From Granulicella sibirica (lineage in GTDB: Bacteria; Acidobacteriota; Terriglobia; Terriglobales; Acidobacteriaceae): 64,000 nt of DNA. This document shows positions 44,001-52,172 of this stretch, in pieces (position 1 is the first letter of the stretch; every line of letters begins with the position of its first letter). Both the position numbers and the translations under genes were made by a program. A model generated the notes under the pieces. That model saw only the letters and a program-made list of their open reading frames with translations. It was not told where the DNA came from and did not search any database. Location of the stretch: assembly GCF_004115155.1 (NCBI RefSeq), contig NZ_RDSM01000003.1:248001-312000 (forward strand), given 5' to 3'.

Positions 44001-45610
44001 GCTTCGTTATTGCTATAGGAGGTATAAACGTTGCGGAGCAACGGGTTGGTGCATGTATCGTTCCACGACATCTCGGGCATGTAGCCCTTCGCGCTTGCGC
44101 CGTGAGAATCATTCGTCGCATTCCAATAGGTTGAGACCGGATTGGTAGCCTCAGTGAGGGGCCACTGGACATCGGTTCCACCGACGGCCGTCACATAGGG
44201 GGTTGAAGCCATCCCACTTACCTGGAGGCCATATTGGTCAGCGTAGGGAGGAGTGCCATTCTGGCTTGTGCATACCGCCGAGCCCGAATCTCCCGCTGCT
44301 ACAAAGGAGCTGATCCCGGACGTCGCGGCCTGTTGAAAAATGCTGTTATATAAGCTGTTGTTCGCGGACCCATTGTTCAGCTCGCACTCGCCATAGCTCA
44401 TCGTTAGAATAGGGGCGACCTTATTCTCGACGATGTAGTTAATCGCGGTGACTAGTCCGTTCGTGGTCGCGTTATCCACATCGGAAACTAGAACAACCTC
44501 GGCGCCCGGCGCAGTCGCGGAAACCATTTCTACGTCTTCGGTGTTCTCTCCCTGGCTGTCAGTGACTCCGGGGTCGGTGCCGCTATGCAGCGTCGTCAGG
44601 GTCCCCGCAGGCAACCCAAACGAGCTGCGAAACGTGTTGAAGTCGGTCGTCTGAACATCGCTGAGTCCCACGATGGCCACTTTCACGCCCTTGCCATTGA
44701 TGGGTGTGCTTTCATTCCACAATGGCAGGATGTTGTAGATAGTCGCGACGTCGTAAGGACTTAGTTCCTCCCGCTGATAGCCCGTATTCGGGTCGACGTA
44801 GCCAAACTCAGGCTGCACCTTGCCCGAGGAGTTCGTACTCGACAAAGAAGCTGTGTCGGAGTGCTGTTGGCTAACTCCACCTGAAACCGCCTGTTTGCCA
44901 TCGAAAGGCACCGAGGTGAGCAGCGAATACTTTCCTGTCTGCAGGTCGCGCTTTACGTAATTTCCGGGATGCGAGTAGTGTTTCGGAAAGAAGTCATTCA
45001 GTGACGCGATACCCACCACGACAGGCGACAACGCATCGGGAATCTGAGGATCGCGGTCGTTGGCAAGGTGTTGTTTTCCATTGGCAAGATACCTGTGCAT
45101 TTCAACATGAAACGCCTCCTGCACCTGGCCGATCGTTCCGGAGAACTGAATCGACACTCGACCCTTACTCACTTCTTGAATGCTCAGCCCGCGACTCACG
45201 AGCCAACCCGTGATCGCCGTCATGTCGGAATCCGACGGACCGTAGAGCCTCCCAAACTCCTCAGCGGAGAGCCAATGATGAAAGTCAGGCGACGCAGGAT
45301 CGTATTGGCGTTCATTAAACTCGGCGAGTGCTTTCTCTTGCTCCGGGCTGCGCTTGAGCACCAGGACCATACGTTCAAGCACCTTATCCGCATCTGCTCT
45401 CCCTAGATCGTTGGTCTGCTTGGCTAGCGGGTGAGTGTTCCCGGAGAGCTTCACCAACTTGGTGTCATCGACTCGCTCACTGACCAAAGAACGCACGAAG
45501 TTTGAACTTGGAGATCCAACTCCGGAGTTTTGTTGTGCCTGAGCAGTGCAGAGAAGACCGAAAGCCACGACTACAGCGGGGATGACTTGACCAAAGTCCT
45601 TGAATCGCAT
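41048..45610 (-). CDS. Secreted S53 peptidase (sedolisin/kumamolisin-like) with seven C-terminal Ig-like repeats
   Basis: The ATG at 45608-45610 precedes a signal peptide (IPAVVVAFGLLCTAQAQ), giving 1520 residues. After it come a pro-kumamolisin activation domain (about 40-230; RSPEQEKALAEFNERQYDPA, FHHWLSAEEFG) and the S53 catalytic domain (about 270-760), with the ExxxD pair Glu355/Asp359 in GENTEDVEM, the oxyanion-region MSYGECE and Ser649 in NGGTSAASP. The rest (from about 765) is seven repeats of about 108 residues of the choice-of-anchor-D / abnormal-spindle-like Ig type, most with a Cys pair (TTCGTSLAAAASC). Sedolisins are acid-active endopeptidases, which fits acidic soil. It is divergent from the GH54 gene; 486 bases lie between the two start codons. 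Confidence 0.92.
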   Translation of the reverse strand: MRFKDFGQVIPAVVVAFGLLCTAQAQQNSGVGSPSSNFVRSLVSERVDDTKLVKLSGNTHPLAKQTNDLGRADADKVLERMVLVLKRSPEQEKALAEFNERQYDPASPDFHHWLSAEEFGRLYGPSDSDMTAITGWLVSRGLSIQEVSKGRVSIQFSGTIGQVQEAFHVEMHRYLANGKQHLANDRDPQIPDALSPVVVGIASLNDFFPKHYSHPGNYVKRDLQTGKYSLLTSVPFDGKQAVSGGVSQQHSDTASLSSTNSSGKVQPEFGYVDPNTGYQREELSPYDVATIYNILPLWNESTPINGKGVKVAIVGLSDVQTTDFNTFRSSFGLPAGTLTTLHSGTDPGVTDSQGENTEDVEMVSATAPGAEVVLVSDVDNATTNGLVTAINYIVENKVAPILTMSYGECELNNGSANNSLYNSIFQQAATSGISSFVAAGDSGSAVCTSQNGTPPYADQYGLQVSGMASTPYVTAVGGTDVQWPLTEATNPVSTYWNATNDSHGASAKGYMPEMSWNDTCTNPLLRNVYTSYSNNEALCNDAVSGSPGLVEMASGSGGVSRCTTPSGTAPSTCSGGYAKPSWQTGVAGIPADGKRDLPDVSMFAAYGFQSSTGIPGSALLICQATASPETSCDYTNPNYIVYQENGGTSAASPLTAGIMALVIQKTGSAQGLANPVFYQLAAKENYSACNSNTVAAGNTCIFYDTTSGSNAAVCFTGDTDCVTNTTGDQAGILSGYNATTGYDLTTGLGSFNVANLVNAWPSATQAGTVTVTPTSVTFPSTAEGVSSTTKEVATLKNTGTTAVTIKSYVLSGTGSTSYSVATTCGTSLAASASCTFTLTFTPKAAGALPATLTITDTAGSGTQTVAVSGTGVAPALTVAVSPTSLTFASTAAGATSAAQSVTVKNTGTATVTLGTVSFTGTNATSFLKSATTCGTSLAAAASCTISVEFKPASAGSLTASLSVADNATGSPQLVALAGTGAAALTVAVSPTSLTFASTTVGATSAAQVVTVKNTGAAAVTLGTVSFTGTNATSFLKSATTGGTSLAAAASCTISVEFKPVTTGALKASLSVADNATGSPQLVSLAGTGAAALTVAVSPTSLTFASTTVGVTSAAQVVTVKNSGTASVTLGTVSFTGTNASSFLKSATTCGTSLAAAASCTISVEFKPATAGSLAASLSVADNATGSPQLVSLAGTGAATLTVAVSPTSLTFASTTVGVTSAAQVVTVKNTGTAAVTLGTVGFTGTNATSFLKSATTCGTSLAAAASCTISVEFKPAAAGSLTASLSVADNATGSPQLVALTGTGVAATISVTVTPASIVFPNTVTGVTSSAQAIALKNTGTGIASISSIVIGGSNPASFTQLNSCGSTLAAGGSCIIYAAFKPTSAAAAKGTISITDNAAGSPQSIALSGTGTAMPSVKLSTANVAFAATKTGTTSSAQAVTLTNTGAATLSLLSITLGGTNPADFAMLNTCGASLAPNANCTVAVAFAPLSAAAFKATLSIADNGVASPQLITVSGTGN
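41699..42994 (-). repeat. Four tandem 324-base coding repeats in the sedolisin gene
   Basis: Landmarks recur at exactly 324-base spacing (for example the TTGAGGCGATCCCG-type block at about 41723, 42047, 42371 and 42695). Each copy encodes 108 residues, and the four are nearly identical, while the outer three repeats (two nearest the C-terminus, one nearest the catalytic domain) are diverged. In the third copy from the catalytic side, the first cysteine of the pair is glycine (codon at 42488-42490). The array is a target for copy-number change by recombination. Confidence 0.9.
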
Positions 45611-45697
45611 GAAGGAGTACCCTTTATTCCCGGGATAATGAATCACTTTCGGCTTACGTTGGAACGGGATCGTTAGATTGACGGCAGCGCCGCAATT

Positions 45698-45725
45698 AAA
45701 TCATGACTCTCGAAACACATGATTT
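45698..45725. promoter_or_regulatory. Inverted repeat upstream of the sedolisin gene
   Basis: Perfect 8-base arms AAATCATG (45698-45705) and CATGATTT (45718-45725), 12 bases apart, 88 bases before the sedolisin start in an A+T-richer patch. It is a candidate operator for the sedolisin and/or the divergent arabinofuranosidase. The rest of the 45611-46096 gap holds no gene I can support. Confidence 0.4.
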
Positions 45726-46096
45726 GAGGTCGGCCAGCGCGGAGAAGACCTGCTCCCTTCACTTTCCAATGAGGTCAGGACTTGCTGAGCAAGAAACTCG
45801 CATCATCTAAAAACGTTCTATGCGTCGATCTCGGCAGTCTAACCCGCGGACGGGTGGAAGCCAGCTATCTTTGGTAATTCACAACGGAATACGGAAGGGT
45901 GCTGGTCGCACCAGGGTAATCGGCGCGTAACCGGCATCATCGCCGGAAGGTAGTCTGAAGCCGAGTTGAACGATTCACCGAACTTCAGTGCCAGGTGGTA
46001 TACGTATTCCGGCGGAAAGTTCGAAGAAATTGGGATCCGGAAAAAGTAATTCCCATTAACCCAGCCCACATTACTTCCCGGAAGATCAGGATAAGA

Positions 46097-49000
46097 ATGA
46101 AGAAGAGAGTCGCTTTCGTCTTGATGCTCGCACTCGTTTATGCAGCCGTTGGTCCTGCCCTGACGTTTGCGCAACAGCCCTCCCCGAGTGGCGTCGGATC
46201 TCCACACAGGCCTCAAGGCTCATGCGACATCTACGCGGCTGCCGGAGACCCTTGTGTTGCCGCACATAGCACCACCCGTGCGCTCTACGCCGCCTACAAC
46301 GGCCCCCTCTATCAGGTCTTGCGCCAATCGGACGGGAAGACGCTGGACATTGGCCTCGTCCAGCCTGCTGCCACGCCTGTCCCGGATCCCGGCGGATACG
46401 CGGACGCAGCCGCGCAGGATAGGTTCTGCGCCGGCACCTATTGCTGGATCAGCAAGATCTACGACCAGTCGCCCAAACACAACGACCTCATCCAGGCACC
46501 TCGTGGCGGCTTCAGTGGCCCCGCGTTGGGTGGCTTCAATACTCTTCCGCTTGCCGATATGGCCCCGATTACCGTCATGCGGCACAAGGTCTACGGCGTA
46601 TTCATCGAGCCCGGCATGGGCCTTCGCCAGAACGATGTCAAAGGCACCGCGGTCGACGACCAGGCCGAAGGCCAGTACTGGGTCGTCAGCGGAAAGCACT
46701 TCAATGCCGGTTGCTGTTTCGACTACGGCAATGCCGAGATCGACAGTCGCGACGATGACAACGGCACCATGGAGACCCTCTACTTCGGCAACGCCACCCC
46801 GTGGTACAGCGGGGCCGGAAACGGGCCATGGATCATGACCGATCAGGAGAATAATCTCGTCGGTTGCGTCAACGACGACGGAACCAAAGGCTGTCCCAAT
46901 CTACCCAGCATCCCCTGGCGTTTCGTCACCGCCATCGGCAAGGGAGAACCGCACCATTGGACTTCCATGGGCGGGGACGCGCAAAAGGGCGCTCTATCCG
47001 TCATGTTCGATGGGCACCGTGTGAATCCAACCTACGACCCGATGCGCAAGCAGGGGGCGATCCTCCTGGGCAATGGTGGCGACAATAGCGTCGGTTCCCA
47101 GGGAACCTTCTATGAAGGAGCGATGACCGCCGCCGGCACGTTCCCGTCGAATGCGACCGACCAGCTCGTCCAGGCCAATATCGTGGCCGCGGGATACGAC
47201 GTAACCCCACTCAGCTTAACACCGGCTGAGCCCGCGAGAACGCACGCCGCACCGCAGACCTTTACTCCCGGATCGTCGCGAAACTTCACCGTAACCTTCA
47301 CGAATACAACTGGCTCTCCTGCCGCGGACGTCTCGTTATCGATCGCCGTGCCCGGCCCACAGTGGACTGCGGTTATTTCAGGCGCCGCCCAGGCATCGAA
47401 GAAGTTCGCTCAGGTCGATCCAGGTGCGAGCGTCAGTGCGACATTCAAAGTCACCTCCGCGCCGGTGGCCTTCAACGGTGATCTCGTCGGCCATGCGTCC
47501 TGGGCAAATCAGACGAGCGGCAGAAGCCATGTTGAAACGGCTGTAGAAAAGATCCGCAACACCAGCCCAGTCAAGATCAACGAGTTTCGAGTCAACGCAA
47601 GCGCTCCCGGCAACCCGACCGATTCCTTCATCGAGCTCTACAACGCAGGCACTCAAAGCGCTGACCTCTCTAACTGGACACTGACCGCACACCCTGCTCA
47701 CCAGGCCATCTTCTCAACGGTAAAGATACCAACTGGAACGAAGCTCGCATCTGGCGGCTTCTATCTGCTCGGCCTCTCCAACTCCGGCCTTGTGGTTCCC
47801 GCACTTAAAGGGGAAAGCACCGTCCATGTCAGGAATATCGATGGGATGTCAGTCGGGGACACACTCAACATCGGCTCTGGTTCCAGTATGGAAACACGCA
47901 AAATCGCAAGCCTCGGAACGGCCGCAAGCAGTCATACAACGCTGTGGCAGTCCATTCCCGAGGAGATAGTGATTACCATTCCTCCCGGCTCAACCAACGT
48001 GCCGGTTGAGGACACAACCGGATTCGTAGTTGGCCAGAAGATAGCTCTTGGCTATGGCTCTACCTACCCCATCGTTGCGAACACAGAGGAGAAGTATGAG
48101 GTTGCGACCGTAACCGCCGTCGGCAAGCCCGGAACGCAAGCCTATCTGGCGATGGAAGCTCCCGCGGGCGTGAAGAACATTCAAGTCACATCGCTCGCGA
48201 ATATCTCGGCTGGTGACAAGATAAGGCTGGATATCGACAGCGTGGGCCATGGGATCGAAACCGTAACAGTGGCGCATGTCGGCACCGCGGCGAGTCAGAC
48301 CAACCTCTCAGCTCCCGTAAGCGCCGGAGCTACCCGGATCAACGTGCGCAAAGCAGAGGGCTTCGCGGCGGGCAACAAGATCACCATCGGCACACCAGCG
48401 AGTCAGCAAGCCGTCACCATCACGGCCGTGGGCACCACGCCTGGACCGGATGGTATCTCCATCGACTTCACGCCTGCCCTTGCCAAACCTCACGTAGCCA
48501 GTGAATGGGTGGTATCTCCCGGAACAGGTCTGGACCTTGCAGCTCCCTTACAATTCCCTCATGCGGCCAACCTCCCGTTCAGCGATCGTGGAACGGGAAT
48601 CAGCTTCCAGCCAGCGACTGCCTTTGCCCATTCGAGCAACGAGCCAGTCCAGGCACTCGGCACTGGCATAACTCTGGATACACCACTAACCAACAACCAG
48701 GCGATCCACGCGCCCGTCCGCGATGCCGCGGTCAGGACTGCCGGATACCAGGGTATGCCCGCGCCTAACCAGTGGTTTGGCGGACCGGAACTCACCACGA
48801 AGTCCCCACAGTTCGGAGTTACCCTCAACGTCGAAGAAGGCAGCATCGTCCTCCGCGAACCATCGGGAGTCGTCGCCGACAGCCTTAACTACGGAGGCCT
48901 TGTCGACCCATGGGCTGCCGAAGGCGATCAAACGGTCTCAGGAGCTCCGATCAGCGGCTGCTACGCACCGGCGCCCGGTTCAGTCTTCAACCCCTGGTCG

Positions 49001-49570
49001 ACGGTCGTGGCCCCTGTCGCCATCAATACCAGTGCAGGCCGCTTCCCGGACGGTGCCGATACGGACAGCAACTGCAACGACTTTTCAATGCAGGCCGCTG
49101 CCTCCTTGTCGGCTAAGTCGGAGGCCGGAGCAACGAACATAAAGGTCGCCAGCACGGAAGGCTTCCACCCTGGTCAGACAGTCCATGTTGATTCCGGCGT
49201 GAATGCTGAGACAGCAGTGATCGCTGCCGTGGGAACAGCAGGTGCCACGACGGCACGCACGTCTACGGATCCTGGAGCGACTCTGCTCACCGTCGACAGG
49301 GCCACTGGCTTTGCTAGAGGAGAAACAATCACGATTGATGAAGGCGCGAACGCTGAGACGGCGGTGATTGCCTCAACCAGGGCCCGAGGAGTAGCCACCA
49401 TCACAGTCGTCAAACCTCTCGCCCATACCCACGCAACTGGCGCGCAGATATCGGGGAGTGGCATCAGCCTCACCACTCCCCTGGCCCGAACTCATCTAAG
49501 TGGAGCTCAGGTATCCGATAACATTCCGACTCCCGGCGCGCCCAATCGATATGAAGAGAGAAATCATTGA
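46097..49570 (+). CDS. GH54 alpha-L-arabinofuranosidase with lamin-tail domain and C-terminal repeats
   Basis: The ATG at 46097 follows AGGATAAG and starts a signal peptide (VLMLALVYAAVGPALTFAQ); 1157 residues result. Residues about 33-370 match the GH54 catalytic domain of fungal AbfB closely: GSCDIYAAAGDPCVAAHSTT, RALYAAYNGPLYQV, GCCFDYGNAEIDSRDD (nucleophile Glu214) and LLGNGGDNSVGSQGTFYEG (acid/base Asp329). In place of the fungal CBM42 it has a NEW3/CARDB-like domain (about 375-480), a lamin-tail-like domain (from about 490; VKINEFRVNASAPGNPTDSF, closing at about 915-1000 with SAGRFPDGADTDSNCNDF) interrupted and followed by several units of about 35 residues of the type INVRKAEGFAAGNKITIG. 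It would release arabinose from arabinan or arabinoxylan outside the cell. Confidence 0.9.
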   Translation: MKKRVAFVLMLALVYAAVGPALTFAQQPSPSGVGSPHRPQGSCDIYAAAGDPCVAAHSTTRALYAAYNGPLYQVLRQSDGKTLDIGLVQPAATPVPDPGGYADAAAQDRFCAGTYCWISKIYDQSPKHNDLIQAPRGGFSGPALGGFNTLPLADMAPITVMRHKVYGVFIEPGMGLRQNDVKGTAVDDQAEGQYWVVSGKHFNAGCCFDYGNAEIDSRDDDNGTMETLYFGNATPWYSGAGNGPWIMTDQENNLVGCVNDDGTKGCPNLPSIPWRFVTAIGKGEPHHWTSMGGDAQKGALSVMFDGHRVNPTYDPMRKQGAILLGNGGDNSVGSQGTFYEGAMTAAGTFPSNATDQLVQANIVAAGYDVTPLSLTPAEPARTHAAPQTFTPGSSRNFTVTFTNTTGSPAADVSLSIAVPGPQWTAVISGAAQASKKFAQVDPGASVSATFKVTSAPVAFNGDLVGHASWANQTSGRSHVETAVEKIRNTSPVKINEFRVNASAPGNPTDSFIELYNAGTQSADLSNWTLTAHPAHQAIFSTVKIPTGTKLASGGFYLLGLSNSGLVVPALKGESTVHVRNIDGMSVGDTLNIGSGSSMETRKIASLGTAASSHTTLWQSIPEEIVITIPPGSTNVPVEDTTGFVVGQKIALGYGSTYPIVANTEEKYEVATVTAVGKPGTQAYLAMEAPAGVKNIQVTSLANISAGDKIRLDIDSVGHGIETVTVAHVGTAASQTNLSAPVSAGATRINVRKAEGFAAGNKITIGTPASQQAVTITAVGTTPGPDGISIDFTPALAKPHVASEWVVSPGTGLDLAAPLQFPHAANLPFSDRGTGISFQPATAFAHSSNEPVQALGTGITLDTPLTNNQAIHAPVRDAAVRTAGYQGMPAPNQWFGGPELTTKSPQFGVTLNVEEGSIVLREPSGVVADSLNYGGLVDPWAAEGDQTVSGAPISGCYAPAPGSVFNPWSTVVAPVAINTSAGRFPDGADTDSNCNDFSMQAAASLSAKSEAGATNIKVASTEGFHPGQTVHVDSGVNAETAVIAAVGTAGATTARTSTDPGATLLTVDRATGFARGETITIDEGANAETAVIASTRARGVATITVVKPLAHTHATGAQISGSGISLTTPLARTHLSGAQVSDNIPTPGAPNRYEERNH

Positions 49571-49838
49571 GGTGGCCGGGAACTTGGGCCTTCCAAATCG
49601 GCCAATAAAGGCCGCCTCATCATTGCTAACTTCAATCTGGTCGTTTCAGTTGAACCGGGGAGTACGCATAAGACGTGGATGAGCTTGCCGTAAGCGGCGT
49701 CCCGCAGTATCGGCACTGAGACGCACCTCGCGCCGCGGAGCCCATGGAACGCTTCGACATTCCGCTACATCATCACGCAGCCGCCATGGACTTATAGACC
49801 CACTGCCATGAACCCCGCCATCAATAGCGGCGATCGGA

Positions 49839-50072
49839 TCAGGAACGCTTCGCCGGCGCTTTCTTGCCAGGCACTTTCTTGCCAGGTGTCTTCTTGCTCG
49901 GTGTCTTCTTCGCTGCAGTCGCAGGAATCTCTTTCGGCGGAGACACGTGAGCCACAACAGAAGCGCCAAGCTCGCGCGTTTCCGCGGTAGTCAACATGCT
50001 GGGCGACTTGAGCGCCTTCTGCGCGAGCTTCTTGATCTTCGGAGATGTGATTGCTGCGGGTGCTTTAGGCAT
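49839..50072 (-). CDS. Small basic histone-like protein with Lys/Pro repeat tail
   Basis: The 77-residue product opens MPKAPAAITSPKIKKLAQKA, continues with a helical middle (LTTAETRELGASVVAHV) and ends in a tail of K-K-x-P repeats (KKTPSKKTPGKKVPGKKAPA). It would bind DNA without sequence specificity, like bacterial H1-type proteins. No Shine-Dalgarno precedes it; instead a TACAAT -10-like box lies 6 bases before the ATG, suggesting a leaderless mRNA. A decayed paralogue with the same promoter lies at 31288-31483 beside HU. It is monocistronic and convergent with the GH54 gene. Confidence 0.75.
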   Translation of the reverse strand: MPKAPAAITSPKIKKLAQKALKSPSMLTTAETRELGASVVAHVSPPKEIPATAAKKTPSKKTPGKKVPGKKAPAKRS

Positions 50073-50108
50073 TGCACAATTGTACGGTCCTTCTCGCCCT
50101 TGCTGAAG
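50073..50108 (-). promoter_or_regulatory. Leaderless-type promoter of the histone-like gene
   Basis: On the minus strand: TTCAGC, about 17 bases, TACAAT, then TGTGCA and the ATG. The -10 to start distance puts the transcription start at or next to the A of the ATG. The block CCGTACAATTGTGC is identical before the decayed paralogue, and it contains the palindrome ACAATTGT. Confidence 0.5.
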
Positions 50109-50279
50109 AATTTTAGAAACACAGTCTCAAAACAAACATCGGAGTATCGGCAGCGGTTATCAGGCGAATGGGAAGGCGATCTTTGAAGAAGAGCCGATGC
50201 ATCACGTGTCCTCTCTCATATCGATTGGGCATTCGAGCACGACGCGCAGACGCTTGTAGGATAAGTCTGAGGTGAGTTC

Positions 50280-51908
50280 TTGGTGACGAGGAAGCTAGTT
50301 ACAGCGGCGACGCTGCTCGGGTTAGGAGCCATCACGGCTTGGGCTCAACAAATGGTGCCGGGGCAGCATCCAGTCGGATCTCGAAGTCAGCAGGTGACGG
50401 TACAGGTGCTGGCAATCAATGATTTGCATGGCAATCTCGAACCTCCCGTGGGACGTGACGGCATGGTGGGTAAGACCCCGGCCGGCGGGGCCGAGTATCT
50501 TGCCACACACCTGAAAATGGCTGAGGCTGAAGAACCCAACTCGATCGTGGTAGGTGCAGGAGACCTGATGGGCGCCTCGCCACTGATCTCGGCCTTATTT
50601 GATGAGGAGCCGGCCATCGAAGCCATAAATGCGATGGGGCTTAAAGTGACGTCAATCGGAAACCATGAGATGGACCACGGAATCACCGAGTTGAAGCGTC
50701 GGCTGAAGACCGCGCACTATCAATACCTCGCGGCCAACGTGCTGGAAAATGGGACGCCTGTCTTCCCCGCAACCTCGATTCAAACGGTGGGCGGAGTGAA
50801 GATCGGATTTATCGGGGAGACGCTCGAGGGGTCGGCGGCAGTCATCTCTGCAAGTGCCATCCGTGGAGACCAATTCCTGGAGGAGAGTCAGGTTGCTAAC
50901 GAAGCCGCGTTACAGCTTGAAAAAGCGGGGGTGCATGCGATCGTGCTTCTGATTCATCAGGGCGGCGCGCAGCACGGACAAGCCGATGCGATGGATAGAG
51001 ACAGCTGTGCGAACTTCAGCGGGGAGATCCAGGGCATCGTCGAAAGGCTCTCACCGGCAATCCAGCTAGTGATCAGCGGGCACACCCATGAGTATTACAA
51101 CTGCAGGATCGCGGGACATACGGTGACGAGCGCGGGCGCGTATGGACGACTCTTTACGCGCGTCAAGCTGACAGTGGACCGTCGAACGGATCGTATCTTG
51201 ACAGTTGCGGCGGCCAACGAGATCGTCACGCGCGACGTGCCTCGAGATCCCGCCCAGACAGCGATCCTCGAGAAATACAAACCGCGCGCGGAGGAGGTGG
51301 CAAACCGCACGGTGGGGTCGATCGCCGGGGAGATCAGTCGAAAGCAGAATGCAGCTGGAGAGAGTGCGATGGGAGACGTAATCGCCGATGCCCAGTTGAC
51401 GAGTGTCGCGGCCAAAGAGAACGGCGGGGCCGAGCTGGCCTTCATGAACACAGGCGGCATCCGGGCCGAACTGCCGGCAACGGGGCCAGGAGAAGTCTCA
51501 TTCGGGGAGCTCTATGCCGTGCAACCGTTCGGCAATCAGATCACGGTCCTTACGATGACAGGAGAAGATATACGGCAATTGCTTGAGGAGCAGTTTCGAA
51601 GCGACGGGTCGTCGATCATGCTGCAGGTGTCGGAGGGATTCAACTATCAATACAGGCTGCATGCCGCGCCCGGAGAGCACGTGGTGCCGGGTTCGATAAA
51701 GCTGCGGGGAAAGGTGCTTGGAGCGAAGGACCGCGTTCGTGTCGAGGCAAACGGCTTCATGGTGGCGGGGGCCGAAGGAATGACCGCCTTCAAGAGCGGC
51801 ACGGACAAAGTAATAGGGACTCGGGATGTGGACGCTCTGGTGGCATACTTCAAGACGCACTCACCGGTGGAAGCCCCGAAACTGAACCGCATCGTGCGGC
51901 TGGATTGA
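50280..51908 (+). CDS. Secreted 5'-nucleotidase / 2',3'-cyclic phosphodiesterase (UshA-like)
   Basis: The frame begins TTG-GTG (50280/50283), either usable; TGAGGTGA lies about 7-10 bases upstream. The 542-residue product has a signal peptide (LVTAATLLGLGAITAWAQQ), the metallophosphoesterase domain with its metal motifs in order (AINDLHGNLEP, GAGDLMGASP, SIGNHEMDHG, ISGHTHEYYN) and the 5'-nucleotidase C-terminal domain (SAMGDVIADAQL, AFMNTGGIRAELP, LYAVQPFGNQITVLTMTGED). It dephosphorylates extracellular nucleotides. With the convergent nucleoside hydrolase and the uridine phosphorylase remnant it forms a nucleotide salvage spot. Confidence 0.93.
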   Translation: MVTRKLVTAATLLGLGAITAWAQQMVPGQHPVGSRSQQVTVQVLAINDLHGNLEPPVGRDGMVGKTPAGGAEYLATHLKMAEAEEPNSIVVGAGDLMGASPLISALFDEEPAIEAINAMGLKVTSIGNHEMDHGITELKRRLKTAHYQYLAANVLENGTPVFPATSIQTVGGVKIGFIGETLEGSAAVISASAIRGDQFLEESQVANEAALQLEKAGVHAIVLLIHQGGAQHGQADAMDRDSCANFSGEIQGIVERLSPAIQLVISGHTHEYYNCRIAGHTVTSAGAYGRLFTRVKLTVDRRTDRILTVAAANEIVTRDVPRDPAQTAILEKYKPRAEEVANRTVGSIAGEISRKQNAAGESAMGDVIADAQLTSVAAKENGGAELAFMNTGGIRAELPATGPGEVSFGELYAVQPFGNQITVLTMTGEDIRQLLEEQFRSDGSSIMLQVSEGFNYQYRLHAAPGEHVVPGSIKLRGKVLGAKDRVRVEANGFMVAGAEGMTAFKSGTDKVIGTRDVDALVAYFKTHSPVEAPKLNRIVRLD

Positions 51909-52103
51909 GTCGTTGGAAGAAGCGCCACGCAAGAACATACCACTTGCGAATGACCGCAACATGACCGCACTTGCCATGCAATGGCCCACGTTCTGCACAC
52001 CAAAAAGCTTGTGGTGAAACTCTGGGAATTTTACATCCGTGACCGCTAACCCGTTTAGAACACCACGATTACGCGCCTGCACCAAAACCGCGCAAAACAT
52101 ACC

Positions 52104-52119
52104 AATTTGCGTGCAAATT
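52104..52119. promoter_or_regulatory. Short A+T-rich inverted repeat between convergent genes
   Basis: AATTTGC-GT-GCAAATT, perfect 7-base arms, in the 264-base gap between the 5'-nucleotidase and nucleoside hydrolase stops. Both genes end here, so its use is unclear. The gap otherwise holds no gene. Confidence 0.25.
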
Positions 52120-52172
52120 TCGACCCTGAGGTAGAACCTCTTCGCATCCCCGGGCCGCCTCCTGACCGGCGC

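Noticed and set aside
45839..46216. 125-codon minus-strand frame in the sedolisin / GH54 divergent region
   Set aside because: It overlaps the GH54 signal peptide antisense, has no ribosome site, and its composition does not look like a family protein.
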